This document shows, in pieces, positions 45,555 to 52,918 of a stretch of 64,000 nt of DNA (its first letter is position 1; each line of letters starts with the position of its first letter). Source of the DNA: Jannaschia pagri (GTDB lineage: Bacteria > Pseudomonadota > Alphaproteobacteria > Rhodobacterales > Rhodobacteraceae); NCBI RefSeq assembly GCF_019655435.1, contig NZ_BPFH01000001.1, positions 434,001 to 498,000 of the forward strand. The letters are read 5' to 3'. The position numbers were made by a program, and so were the translations under genes. The notes under the pieces were generated by a model, which ran no database searches, was not told where the DNA came from, and worked only from the letters and a program-made list of their open reading frames with translations.

Positions 45555-46948
45555 GCGAAAGCGTCGCCCACGCCGCCCTTCGGCAGGTGGACGCAGAACA
45601 CGGTACCCTCGGGTCCGGTCGACTGGAGCGCGATGTCGCCCCCGTGGCCTTGGATCAACTCACGCGCGATGGCGAGGCCAAGGCCCGTGCCGCCTTTGCG
45701 AACGGATCCCTGGAAGGCCTGGAACAGATTGTCTTGTGCCCGCTTCGGCAGACCGGGTCCGGTGTCAGCCACGTGCAGGGTCCAACCTGTTTCGTCTTCG
45801 GCGGCTGAGACGCTGATCTGGCCCGTCCGGCCCGTCGCTTGGATGGCTTGGCGGGCGTTACGGATCAGGTTGCCGACGACCCTGTGCAACTGCTCGGGGT
45901 CGGCCCGTAGGGTCAGACGGGGATCCGCCTGATGGGTGATGGCGACCTCCTCGGCAGGAACGGACAGTTGCTCGGCCTCGCAAACCTCGGTCAAAAACTC
46001 CCCCGCTGAGATGTATTGCAGGGCTGGCGGCGCCTCTTCCGCGCGACCAAAGGCGAGGGTCCCCTCGGTCAGATTGACGGCGCGCGTGAGGGAATTGACG
46101 ATCTTTGGCGCCACGCGCTTGACCGTGGGATCGTCAACCATTTCCAACCGGTCGCCCAACAACGTCGCCGTCGTCAGGATGTTGCGCAGGTCATGGCTGA
46201 TCTTGGCCACGGCGCGGCCAAGCTGGGCCAACCGTTCCTTCTGACGCAGGCTTTGGGTGAGCTGGGTTTCCAAAGATTGGAGGGTCGTTTCTGCCTCCCG
46301 CAACTCAGCCACACGCGACCGGGGTTCGATGACGCGCCGACCGTCTTCGGGCGCTTCGGCATAGCGGTTCATCTGTCGGACGAGGGATTTGATCGGCATC
46401 ACCATCAGGCGGCGGACGGCCAAGAACAGAAAGACCGATGTGATGACGGAGATCACCAGACTGAGCCACAGAATGTTGATGCCGTATTCGATCATGGCCT
46501 TGTGCAGACCACCGGTATCAATGGCGGCTTCGATCTGCATCCCGCCGCCGCGTGCGGGTTCCGCGATGACGCGAATGACCTCGGGCTCGGTCGCCACGAA
46601 GCGCAACATGGCGTCGCGCATGAGGACAAGCGGGTCGGCATCGCGCAAGTCGACCGTTTTGGCCACGGGTCCCGGAAGGTCGGAGGACAGCACCAGCTGA
46701 CGCAGGGCGTCACGGCGGAGGACGACGTTGAGAACACCCGCGTTTTCCAGGAGTTCCACCTCAACCTCGGGGTCAATCATCTCGTCCGTGCCCAACAGGG
46801 CCAGGGCGGCGATCTGCGCACGCTCCATCCGATTGGTCAGGTAATCGACGCGGAAACGCGCGATGGATGGGACGAAGATCATGACCTCTGCGATCATCAC
46901 GAAGATGACCGCAAGGATCAGGAAGCGTCCAGAGAGAGATGTCAGCAT
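45551..46948 (-). CDS. membrane sensor histidine kinase (orphan)
   Basis: A 465-residue kinase. Transmembrane helices at about 8-28 and 157-178 bracket a periplasmic domain of about 125 residues. A HAMP-like segment and short coiled coil (about 180-245) lead to the H-box KISHDLRN (His252), then NLIRNARQA (N box), VADTGPGLP (G1) and GGTGLGLAIARELI (G2). No response regulator gene is adjacent, so its partner is unknown. Confidence 0.93.
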   Translation of the reverse strand: MLTSLSGRFLILAVIFVMIAEVMIFVPSIARFRVDYLTNRMERAQIAALALLGTDEMIDPEVEVELLENAGVLNVVLRRDALRQLVLSSDLPGPVAKTVDLRDADPLVLMRDAMLRFVATEPEVIRVIAEPARGGGMQIEAAIDTGGLHKAMIEYGINILWLSLVISVITSVFLFLAVRRLMVMPIKSLVRQMNRYAEAPEDGRRVIEPRSRVAELREAETTLQSLETQLTQSLRQKERLAQLGRAVAKISHDLRNILTTATLLGDRLEMVDDPTVKRVAPKIVNSLTRAVNLTEGTLAFGRAEEAPPALQYISAGEFLTEVCEAEQLSVPAEEVAITHQADPRLTLRADPEQLHRVVGNLIRNARQAIQATGRTGQISVSAAEDETGWTLHVADTGPGLPKRAQDNLFQAFQGSVRKGGTGLGLAIARELIQGHGGDIALQSTGPEGTVFCVHLPKGGVGDAFA

Positions 46949-47022
46949 CGCTTGAGCCGCTATTGTTCGATCTCGTTATGGCCCCTGTCTCTGCCGGAGA
47001 ACAGAGGGCGCGCGGTTTGCCC

Positions 47023-47072
47023 GGGGGGCCTCGGGTTTCGACCCGAGGCAGCCCCCCGCGTGCGCGGGGGGC
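47023..47072 (-). terminator. double GC hairpin after the disulfide oxidoreductase gene
   Basis: CCTCGGGT-TTCG-ACCCGAGG (47029-47048, 8-bp stem, TTCG tetraloop on the plus strand) and GCCCCCCGCG-TG-CGCGGGGGGC (47051-47072, perfect). The G-run at 47023-47028 could also pair with the C-run at 47052-47057, making alternative structures. On the minus strand it follows the oxidoreductase stop, so it probably ends that transcript. Confidence 0.55.
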
Positions 47073-47088
47073 ATCGCGCCCCTCAGGC

Positions 47089-48504
47089 CTAGGGCAAAAC
47101 CTTTTGGACGAAGCGCACCACGCGCTTCACGGTCTCGTTTTCGAACAGGCGCGGCACGTAGTATTGACCCGCCGCCCGTTTGGAGATCTCGCCCAAGGTG
47201 GGATAGGGCGCGACCATGGCCGCCACAGCCCCGATCTTGAGCTTGTTGGCCAAGACAAGCGCCCAGAGGCCGATCAACTCACCCGCCTTTTCACCGGCGA
47301 TGGAGGCGCCCACGGGCCGACCCTTGACCACCATGACCTTTATGAGGCCTTCGGTCTTACCTTCGGCAATGGCGCGGTCGTTCTCGTGATACGGGAAGCG
47401 CAGGACCTCCACCGCGTGTTTGCCGTGAGCCTTGATCGCCTGGGCCTCGGTCAGACCCACCTGGGCCAGTTCCGGCTCGGTATAGGTGGCCCAAGGGATG
47501 TGATCGGTGCGGGCCTTGGCGGGCAGGCCAAACAGGATCGGTCTGATGACCGTCGCCCCGTGGTAGCCCGCCACATGGGTGAACTGAAACCCGCCAGCCA
47601 CGTCGCCGATGGCATAGACCTTTTTGTTGGTGGTGCGCAGATCGGCACCAACCCGGATTGCGCGGTCGTGTTTGATCCCCGCCGCATCCAGGTTCAAACG
47701 GTCGATATTGGCCTTGCGCCCGACCGCCATCAACAAATGCGTCCCGCTGTAATCCCCCTGAGAGGTATGTACAGTCACAGCACCCGCCGCACCGGAGACA
47801 CGCTCCGCCTGGGCACCTTCGATAATCTCGACCCCCTCGGCGCGGAGGCGCTTCAGCACAACCTCGGCCATCTCCGGGTCGTCCTTGCCCAGGGCTTTGC
47901 CGCCTTCGATCACGGTCACCTTACAGCCGAGCCGCACGTGGGCCTGTGCCATCTCCATCCCGATGGGGCCACCACCGACCACAATCAGGTGCGCAGGCTG
48001 CTCCATCAGGTCAAAGATCGTCTCGTTCGTCTCGTAGGGAACGTCGTCGAGCCCTGGGATCGGCGGCACGAATGGCGAGGATCCCGTGGCAATCACCACG
48101 CGCCGGGCTTTGATCCGGTAAGCGCCCGCCTCCACCGTGTCTTTATCGACGAAGCGCCCGTATTCGCGGATCACGCGCACGCCGAACCCCTCGAACCGTT
48201 CCTGGCTGTCGACGGGGGCGATGGTCTCGATCACCTTGTGGACGTGCTGCTTGGCCTCGGCATAGCTGACCTCGGGCATGACGGGGGTGACCCCAAACTT
48301 TTGCCCCGTCCGCATGGCTTGGGCCTGCTTGCCTGCCGCGATCAGCGCCTTCGACGGTACACATCCGAAGTTCAGGCAGTCGCCGCCCATCTTGTGGCCC
48401 TCCAGCAGGGTGACATCTGCCCCCATCTGGCTCGCACCTGCGGCAAAGCTCAGCCCGCCACTGCCCGCGCCGATGACCAGCACATCTGTCTTGATCTCTT
48501 CCAT
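47089..48504 (-). CDS. dihydrolipoamide dehydrogenase-like FAD disulfide oxidoreductase
   Basis: About 471 residues from ATG 48504 (MEEIKTDVLVIGAGSGG), which has a perfect AAGGAG site 6 bp before it; in-frame ATGs reach 48555. FAD motif at 10-16, redox-active disulfide GGDCLNFGCVPSK with Cys43 and Cys48, NAD motif VVGGGPIGMEMA. The C-terminal catalytic HxHPTxxE of true lipoamide dehydrogenases reads APYPTLGE, so the active-site histidine is missing, as in mercuric-reductase-like and YkgC-like members. Follows the TVP38/TMEM64 gene, a recurrent pairing; substrate unknown. Confidence 0.88.
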   Translation of the reverse strand: MEEIKTDVLVIGAGSGGLSFAAGASQMGADVTLLEGHKMGGDCLNFGCVPSKALIAAGKQAQAMRTGQKFGVTPVMPEVSYAEAKQHVHKVIETIAPVDSQERFEGFGVRVIREYGRFVDKDTVEAGAYRIKARRVVIATGSSPFVPPIPGLDDVPYETNETIFDLMEQPAHLIVVGGGPIGMEMAQAHVRLGCKVTVIEGGKALGKDDPEMAEVVLKRLRAEGVEIIEGAQAERVSGAAGAVTVHTSQGDYSGTHLLMAVGRKANIDRLNLDAAGIKHDRAIRVGADLRTTNKKVYAIGDVAGGFQFTHVAGYHGATVIRPILFGLPAKARTDHIPWATYTEPELAQVGLTEAQAIKAHGKHAVEVLRFPYHENDRAIAEGKTEGLIKVMVVKGRPVGASIAGEKAGELIGLWALVLANKLKIGAVAAMVAPYPTLGEISKRAAGQYYVPRLFENETVKRVVRFVQKVLP

Positions 48505-48558
48505 CGCCGGCTCCTTCACCGTCAGCATTTCATCGGGGGTGGTCTGCATGTTCATGGA

Positions 48559-49293
48559 TCAGGCCTTACGAAAACGTTTCAAAACGATTGGCAGAAGGGC
48601 CAGCGCGGCCAGTCCCAGGATTGGGCCCAAGATGTGTGGCTCGAAGATGATGCCGAAGTTTGGCGTCTCTCCCTGGGCGAAAACTTCGCCCAGACCGGCG
48701 CCGACCCAGGTGTAGACCAGGCCACCCGGCAGGATCCCGAAGAAGGTCGTCAACACGTATTTCGGCAGAGACACCCCGACAAAGGCTGGGATCAGGTTGG
48801 CAACAAAGAACGGCACCGCCGGGACCAGCCGCATGATGAACAAGTAGGAGGTCTCATCTTCGCGGATGCCGTCCTTGATCTTCTTCACCGCCCCGCCCGA
48901 GGCGTCCATCTTGGCAGCCAGGCGGTCGCCGAGGCCAAACTTGGCCGCCAGGAAAATGGCCGTCGCGCCGATGGTCGCCGCACCGGCGTTGAACACGACA
49001 CCCGGAAACAGCCCAAAGAGGAACCCACCCGTCAGCGTCGCGATGGCGGCGCCTGGCAGAGAAAAGGCCACAATCAAGATATATGCCCCCACGAAGGTCA
49101 AAGCCGTCAGCAGGTAATTGGCGTCACGGAACGCGATCAGTTGCTCGCGGTTATCGGCCAAGGTTTGAAACGACAGATAATCCCGCAACGTCACGGCGCC
49201 CGCGATCGCGACGATGGCGACAATCGCAAGGGGCAGATATCGGGCGAGGCTGGCTTTGGGCTTGGGGGCTTGGGTCATCGTGGGATCAGACAT
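48559..49293 (-). CDS. TVP38/TMEM64 family (SNARE-associated/DedA-like) membrane protein
   Basis: A 244-residue protein with about five hydrophobic spans. The VTT-domain core is FSLPGAAIATLTGGFLFGLFPGVVFNAGAATIGATAIFLAAKFGLG (about 80-125), followed by RLVPAVPFFVANLIPAFVGVSLPKYVLTTFFGILPG (about 160-195), with the two re-entrant glycine-rich loops of the family. Likely a lipid or small-molecule membrane transporter. Upstream of and cotranscribed with the disulfide oxidoreductase. Confidence 0.9.
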   Translation of the reverse strand: MSDPTMTQAPKPKASLARYLPLAIVAIVAIAGAVTLRDYLSFQTLADNREQLIAFRDANYLLTALTFVGAYILIVAFSLPGAAIATLTGGFLFGLFPGVVFNAGAATIGATAIFLAAKFGLGDRLAAKMDASGGAVKKIKDGIREDETSYLFIMRLVPAVPFFVANLIPAFVGVSLPKYVLTTFFGILPGGLVYTWVGAGLGEVFAQGETPNFGIIFEPHILGPILGLAALALLPIVLKRFRKA

Positions 49294-49605
49294 AGCAGAT
49301 GGGTCCAGTATTTGGGGTACGGAGGCCGGTCGAGGGCCGTGCTGGAGACGTTCCTGACGCCAAGACGGGCACGGGGATACCCGGTCTCACGCGCACGTGT
49401 GGCGCCGTGTTCCCTAGCCCGGCCAAAAGGGCGCAATGTTTCAAGATATGGCGCGGACGCCGCAGGGTCTGTCACAAACCGCCGCATCCCAGATTAGCGC
49501 CCATGGCCCGTTGACAGCCAAACGCCCCTCGCCTAAACGCCGATTTCCAGTCGCAAACGCCGTCGATTCACCTCGAATCCGGCCAGTTAACCCGGAGAGA
49601 AGGCC
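49294..49605. other. upstream region of rpmH
   Basis: About 310 bp between the divergently oriented TVP38/TMEM64 gene and rpmH. It contains a good promoter for rpmH (49511-49539). The rest shows no open frame or structure I can support. Confidence 0.5.
49511..49539 (+). promoter_or_regulatory. rpmH promoter
   Basis: A consensus -35 TTGACA (49511-49516), 17 bp, and TAAACG (49534-49539). Predicted start near 49546 leaves a leader of about 60 nt before a GGAGAGAAGG ribosome site and the rpmH ATG. The strongest sigma70-like promoter I found in the window, as expected for a ribosomal protein gene. Confidence 0.7.
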
Positions 49606-49740
49606 ATGAAACGCACCTTCCAACCCTCCAACCTTGTCCGCAAGCGGCGGCATGGTTTCCGCGCGCGCATGGCCACCAAGGCCGGCCGCAAGATCCTGAA
49701 CGCCCGCCGCGCACGCGGTCGGAAGTCGCTGTCGGCTTAA
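49606..49740 (+). CDS. rpmH: 50S ribosomal protein L34
   Basis: A 44-residue, highly basic ribosomal protein: [18 protein letters not shown] then [22 protein letters not shown], the near-universal L34 sequence. Start ATG 49606 follows GGAGAGAAGG. Directly upstream of rnpA, with an intrinsic terminator placed 27 bp after its stop inside the rnpA start region. Confidence 0.98.
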
Positions 49741-49761
49741 GTCCCCTTGGGGTCTGAGAGT

Positions 49762-50178
49762 GTGACGCCGGAGGTGGAGCCATCTCCGGCTTTTTTGCGT
49801 GTCCTGACCAAACGGGCGCAGTTCTTGGCCTTGGCCCGGGCGCGCCGCGTGCCGGCAGGGGCATTCCTGCTGCAGGCCCGCAACCGGCAAGACGATGACC
49901 CCGCCGTTGGCATTGGCTTTACCTGTTCCAAAAAGGTCGGCAACGCCGTGGCCCGCAACCGCGCCAAACGGCGCCTACGCGCTGTCGCACGCGCCGTCCT
50001 TCCCCAGGGCGCGCGCCACGGGTGGGATTACGCGCTGATCGGACGTGCCGAAGCAACGGCTGCGCGCCCGTTCAAAGACCTCTGCGCCGACCTGACCCGC
50101 GCTCTAGACCGGGCCCATGGGCAAAACGGCGCCGCATCCGCGAAAACTCCGGCGCCCCAGGGCGAGCCCAATCGTTAA
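49762..50178 (+). CDS. rnpA: ribonuclease P protein component
   Basis: Protein cofactor of RNase P, which matures tRNA 5' ends. About 138 residues from GTG 49762. The family motif CSKKVGNAVARNRAKRRLRAVAR (about 54-76, RNR motif) is intact, preceded by LTKRAQFLALARARRVPAGAFLLQAR. A GTG at 49774 and a TTG at 49795 are alternative starts. An intrinsic terminator hairpin covers the first codons. The stop codon is embedded in a TTAA-N7-TTAA CtrA-like box. Confidence 0.93.
   Translation: MTPEVEPSPAFLRVLTKRAQFLALARARRVPAGAFLLQARNRQDDDPAVGIGFTCSKKVGNAVARNRAKRRLRAVARAVLPQGARHGWDYALIGRAEATAARPFKDLCADLTRALDRAHGQNGAASAKTPAPQGEPNR
49767..49796 (+). terminator. intrinsic terminator/attenuator at the rpmH-rnpA junction
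   Basis: GCCGGAG (49767-49773), loop of 10 nt, CTCCGGC (49784-49790), then TTTTTT (49791-49796). It lies 27 bp after the rpmH stop and within codons 2-12 of rnpA. It would reduce rnpA transcription relative to rpmH, and ribosomes initiating on rnpA would melt it, so the two processes may compete. Confidence 0.75.
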
Positions 50179-50196
50179 CCTGTGATTAAGGTTAAC
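50174..50196. promoter_or_regulatory. CtrA-like box and inverted repeat at the end of rnpA
   Basis: TTAA (50175-50178), CCTGTGA, TTAA (50186-50189): an exact TTAA-N7-TTAA CtrA consensus. It is flanked and overlapped by a perfect inverted repeat GTTAACC (50174-50180)/GGTTAAC (50190-50196). The first TTAA includes the rnpA stop codon. It lies about 140 bp upstream of yidD. Such TTAA pairs are rare by chance in this base composition. Confidence 0.45.
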
Positions 50197-50327
50197 AGCC
50201 GCCCCCTTCGATGTTCCTTCAAATATGCTGGCGCCCGGGATGCCGCGGGCCCTGCCCCCTATCGGATGCGACCAAGACATCACTGGGTGGGGTGACATCG
50301 CGCGCCAGCCATGGCTTGGTCACCCGA

Positions 50328-50549
50328 ATGACACCGCTCGCTCGCATTTTGTCTTGGCCCGTTCACGCCTATCGCGCGATGTTTTCGCCCCATGTGGGGC
50401 ATAACTGTCGGTTCCACCCGACCTGCTCGGCCTATGCGCTGGAAGCCCTTGAAAAACATGGCGGGATCAAAGGCGGATGGCTGGCCCTGCGGCGTATCCT
50501 GCGCTGTAACCCGCTCGGGGGATCGGGCATCGACAACGTTCCCGACTGA
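50328..50549 (+). CDS. yidD: membrane protein insertion efficiency factor YidD
   Basis: A 73-residue basic protein that helps YidC-dependent membrane insertion. Hallmark sequence: SPHVGHNCRFHPTCSAYALEALEKHGGIKGGWLALRRILRCNPLGGSG, with the conserved CRF-PTCS and RCNP motifs. Start ATG 50328. In related genomes yidC normally follows shortly after; here it does not, and about 320 bp without a clear gene come next. Confidence 0.93.
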   Translation: MTPLARILSWPVHAYRAMFSPHVGHNCRFHPTCSAYALEALEKHGGIKGGWLALRRILRCNPLGGSGIDNVPD

Positions 50550-50866
50550 GGCATCGGCGGAGCATCAAAGACCGCGCCCGAAAAAAGTGCTTTGGACAAC
50601 GCAAAAACTGGCGTAGACGCTACGTCAGGTGCCACACACACGCGGAAGGAGGCCCGGATGTATCAATCTATGCAAACCCGTCGCCCCCTTCCTTGGCCAG
50701 GCTGCGCCCGTGCGGGCGTAACCCGAACCTGATACTGCACCGCCACCGCTCCGTTTAGGGGCATCCCCACCAACAGATCGACGTCCACGTGACCCTAACG
50801 GGGCATTTGCGTTTGGCTCGATCCCTTTCCCAAAAAAGGCGCCGGTGCGATCACCGGTGACATCCT
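50550..50866. other. interval after yidD with a small-ORF candidate
   Basis: About 317 bp. It holds a promoter-like pair (TTGGAC 50592-50597, 16 bp, TAGACG 50614-50619), a 24-codon ORF with a perfect ribosome site (50658-50732), and, just before the DUF1127-like gene, CCGGTG-CGAT-CACCGG (50842-50857) flanked by A6 on the plus strand. On the minus strand that stem is followed after 4 nt by T6 and may terminate antisense transcripts. Confidence 0.45.
50658..50732 (+). CDS. 24-residue small ORF with strong ribosome site
   Basis: ATG 50658 to TGA 50732, preceded by AAGGAGG (50646-50652) at 5-nt spacing, one of the best ribosome sites in the window, and by a plausible promoter 40-65 bp upstream. 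The peptide (MYQSMQTRRPLPWPGCARAGVTRT) matches no family I know. A hairpin CGCCCG-TG-CGGGCG (50705-50718) covers its last codons, so it could be a leader peptide for the downstream gene. Could be chance. Confidence 0.35.
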   Translation: MYQSMQTRRPLPWPGCARAGVTRT

Positions 50867-51103
50867 ATGAACGTTATCCATTTGCCGCCTCGCAACAGGC
50901 GAGACCCCCTCGACGCCGCCATTGCGCTGCACGGTCCCAGGTATGTCCTGATGGCAGCCATGCGCGCCATGCTGCGACCGCGTGCCAGGCCGCCGGACAC
51001 CACGCCGCCGGTCAAGGTCGACCATATCTCGGATCATATTCGGCGCGATATCGGTCTGATGCCCCGCGGGCCCGCACCGGATTGGACGCGTCACCCGTTC
51101 TGA
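50867..51103 (+). CDS. DUF1127-like small protein
   Basis: A 78-residue basic protein. Its C-terminal part VDHISDHIRRDIGLMPRG resembles the DUF1127/YjiS-like motif (LSDRxLRDIGLxR), while residues 15-45 form a basic amphipathic helix. DUF1127 proteins are small regulators implicated in RNA, phosphate or stress responses in alphaproteobacteria. A hairpin ends 10 bp before its ATG, and no strong ribosome site is seen, so expression may be controlled. Family assignment is moderate. Confidence 0.6.
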   Translation: MNVIHLPPRNRRDPLDAAIALHGPRYVLMAAMRAMLRPRARPPDTTPPVKVDHISDHIRRDIGLMPRGPAPDWTRHPF

Positions 51104-51129
51104 GCACCACCCGGTGACACGCCCCCTGG

Positions 51130-51162
51130 GACAGCCGCCCCGCCTTTGCCGTAGCGGCTGTC
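51130..51162. terminator. hairpin between DUF1127-like gene and AbrB-family gene
   Basis: Perfect 9-bp stem GACAGCCGC (51130-51138)/GCGGCTGTC (51154-51162) with a 15-nt loop, between two convergent genes. Probably a shared 3'-end structure; no U-tract. Confidence 0.5.
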
Positions 51163-51196
51163 GCCTCCAACACGTCTCCGGCGCCGTCCGAAGGCC

Positions 51197-52219
51197 TCAG
51201 CCGATCTTGCCAAAGAGACGCGCGAACACCGGCGCGCCCAGGATCACGACCACCAATCGCAGCACGTGGTGGGCGATGACGAAGGCCATATCCGCCCCGA
51301 CGATGAGGGCCAGGACCGTCATCTCTGCCTGACCACCCGGGGCGAAGGCCAAAACGGCCTCCAATCCCGGGGCCATCCCCAGGGCATAGATCCCCTCGAC
51401 GAAGATCAGCGTCAGCACCATCAAGATCGCGCAAAACCCGAGGCCCGCCAGAACGTCGCGCCGCACCTCTGCAAGGGTGATGCCCGCGTATTTCGTACCC
51501 ACGGCCATACCAATGAAGAACTGCGCCGCCCAGATCGCCTCGGCCGGGGGCCGGTGTTCTAGCAGGCCGGTCAACGCTGCCGCTGCCGTCAGGGCCATGG
51601 GGCCGAGGATGGAGGCGCCGAACAGGCCAACGGCTTTGGCAACGCGCCACCCGACAAGACCGCAGAGCCCCATCAACGCCATCTGCGTCCACGGCAAGGC
51701 GCGCGCCGGAACACCGGGCGGGTTCGACAGGTCTGCCTGCCAGACGAATACCAGCAAGACAGGTAAGATCACGACAATCACCAAGACACGCGTTGCGTGG
51801 ACGAGGGATAGGCTGCGCACATTCGCGCCCGCCTCCTCGCCAAAGACGAGCATATCTTGCAGCCCGCCGGGCATGGTCGCGTAGTAACTGGTGGGGAAAT
51901 CGTAACCGCAGACTTTTCGGAAGTAGGGCACACCGGTCAACCCGATGCAGGCGACCATAACGGGCACCAGCAGCAGCGTGGGCCAATACCCGGCCATGGA
52001 GACCAGCAGCGCGGGCGTGAAGGTGGCCCCAACCGCCACGCCCAGGACGGTGCGCATGGTCTCGTTCACGATGGGAATACCGCCGAGGGGCGCCCCGGCG
52101 AGGGCGGCCACAAGACATCCGGTGATCGGCCCAAGCAGCCAGGGCAGCGGCAGGCCAAGTAGATGAAATCCCGCCACGCCGAGTAGGGCAATGACAAAGG
52201 TGCCCGTGATCCTTATCAC
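51197..52219 (-). CDS. AbrB family membrane protein (AbrB/ammonia monooxygenase type)
   Basis: A 340-residue polytopic membrane protein from GTG 52219 with about ten hydrophobic spans in two repeats: LPWLLGPITGCLVAALAG (about 25-42) and MLVFGEEAGANVRSLSLVHATRVLVIV (about 130-156), then FAPGGQAEMTVLALIVGADMAFVIAHHVLRLVVVI near the end. This is the membrane AbrB family (PF05145), unrelated to the DNA-binding AbrB; transport function unproven. The GTG overlaps the stop of an upstream open frame (GTGA). A longer start at 52387 lacks family sequence. Confidence 0.85.
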   Translation of the reverse strand: MIRITGTFVIALLGVAGFHLLGLPLPWLLGPITGCLVAALAGAPLGGIPIVNETMRTVLGVAVGATFTPALLVSMAGYWPTLLLVPVMVACIGLTGVPYFRKVCGYDFPTSYYATMPGGLQDMLVFGEEAGANVRSLSLVHATRVLVIVVILPVLLVFVWQADLSNPPGVPARALPWTQMALMGLCGLVGWRVAKAVGLFGASILGPMALTAAAALTGLLEHRPPAEAIWAAQFFIGMAVGTKYAGITLAEVRRDVLAGLGFCAILMVLTLIFVEGIYALGMAPGLEAVLAFAPGGQAEMTVLALIVGADMAFVIAHHVLRLVVVILGAPVFARLFGKIG

Positions 52220-52842
52220 GACCCCACCGCCATCAGACGATGCTGGAACGGGGCGTTGGAATGAGTCCCGGCCGGTGCGTCCGTGCCCCCGCCCTGGATG
52301 GTTTTCCGTATTGCTTGGAGTCGATGGAAGACCGCGGCCAGGACATTTCCGTCGCCAACTGTCCTGCGACCGTTCGACGAAAGACATGGATCAGGGTTCC
52401 CACGCGGGGCGCTCCCATGGGACCTGCGATCCAGCGCAACCGCCAAATCGGCACTAGTCTGGTTGGAACCCAGCAAGACGATAGCTAGGGGCCGTTTGGC
52501 CGCAATCTTTGCCGGGGTGCGGTCAAACAGGCGGCTCCTGTGGATCTCAAAAACGTCGGCAAAGGAGTTTCGAAGCGCAGCCGTAGCAATGAGACGGCAA
52601 TGCTCCAGCCCAGCGTCCGCTACCAGGCGGCACCCGTTTCCAGACACGGGCCAGCTCGACGCGGTTCTGCTATCGATGACCTCTGTCTGACGTGGGCGCG
52701 CGCCCTCACCGAAGCGGCTCGCCCCCATCGCGACGAGTGCAGCGGAGTGATCGGCCTCCCCGCGGAAGACCTCCTGAGACGGCCTGAACATGCGTGTCCG
52801 TATCGCAAGGCAAGCCACATAGCCAGCATCTGGACACCTCAC
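52216..52842 (-). CDS. doubtful 208-codon open frame upstream of AbrB-family gene
   Basis: An open frame of 208 codons whose TGA overlaps the GTG start of the AbrB-family gene by the coupling pattern GTGA. The protein matches no family I recognise with confidence and has no signal peptide or membrane helix. Its third codon positions look less GC-rich than those of its neighbours. It could be an orphan gene, a decayed remnant (a segment reading NSFADVFEIH recalls glycogen-debranching N-domains) or a chance frame. Listed because otherwise 700 bp is unexplained. Confidence 0.2.
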   Translation of the reverse strand: MRCPDAGYVACLAIRTRMFRPSQEVFRGEADHSAALVAMGASRFGEGARPRQTEVIDSRTASSWPVSGNGCRLVADAGLEHCRLIATAALRNSFADVFEIHRSRLFDRTPAKIAAKRPLAIVLLGSNQTSADLAVALDRRSHGSAPRGNPDPCLSSNGRRTVGDGNVLAAVFHRLQAIRKTIQGGGTDAPAGTHSNAPFQHRLMAVGS

Positions 52843-52918
52843 AGCCCATCAGAAAAGGGCTTACGGCACAGGGGCGGGCTGCTACCGTGGTGCGTGATCT
52901 CAGGGAGGGAGAGGGGAA
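52220..52918. other. 700-bp interval without a convincing gene
   Basis: Lies between the AbrB-family gene and a secreted hypothetical, which are divergent. Several overlapping open frames on both strands, none clearly coding. Base and codon composition look less biased than in neighbouring genes. No tRNA, insertion sequence ends or long repeat seen. Confidence 0.5.

Noticed and set aside
46939-49497. 852-codon plus-strand open frame
   Set aside because: It runs antisense through the histidine kinase start, the disulfide oxidoreductase and the TVP38 gene, all of which have clear family sequence; the frame reads as His/Gly/Arg-rich shadow.
52480-52700. Remnant of a glycogen-debranching enzyme or exopolyphosphatase
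   Set aside because: Short resemblances (NSFADVFEIH; SRTASS) occur in the minus frame, but the surrounding residues do not align; I could not support a pseudogene call.
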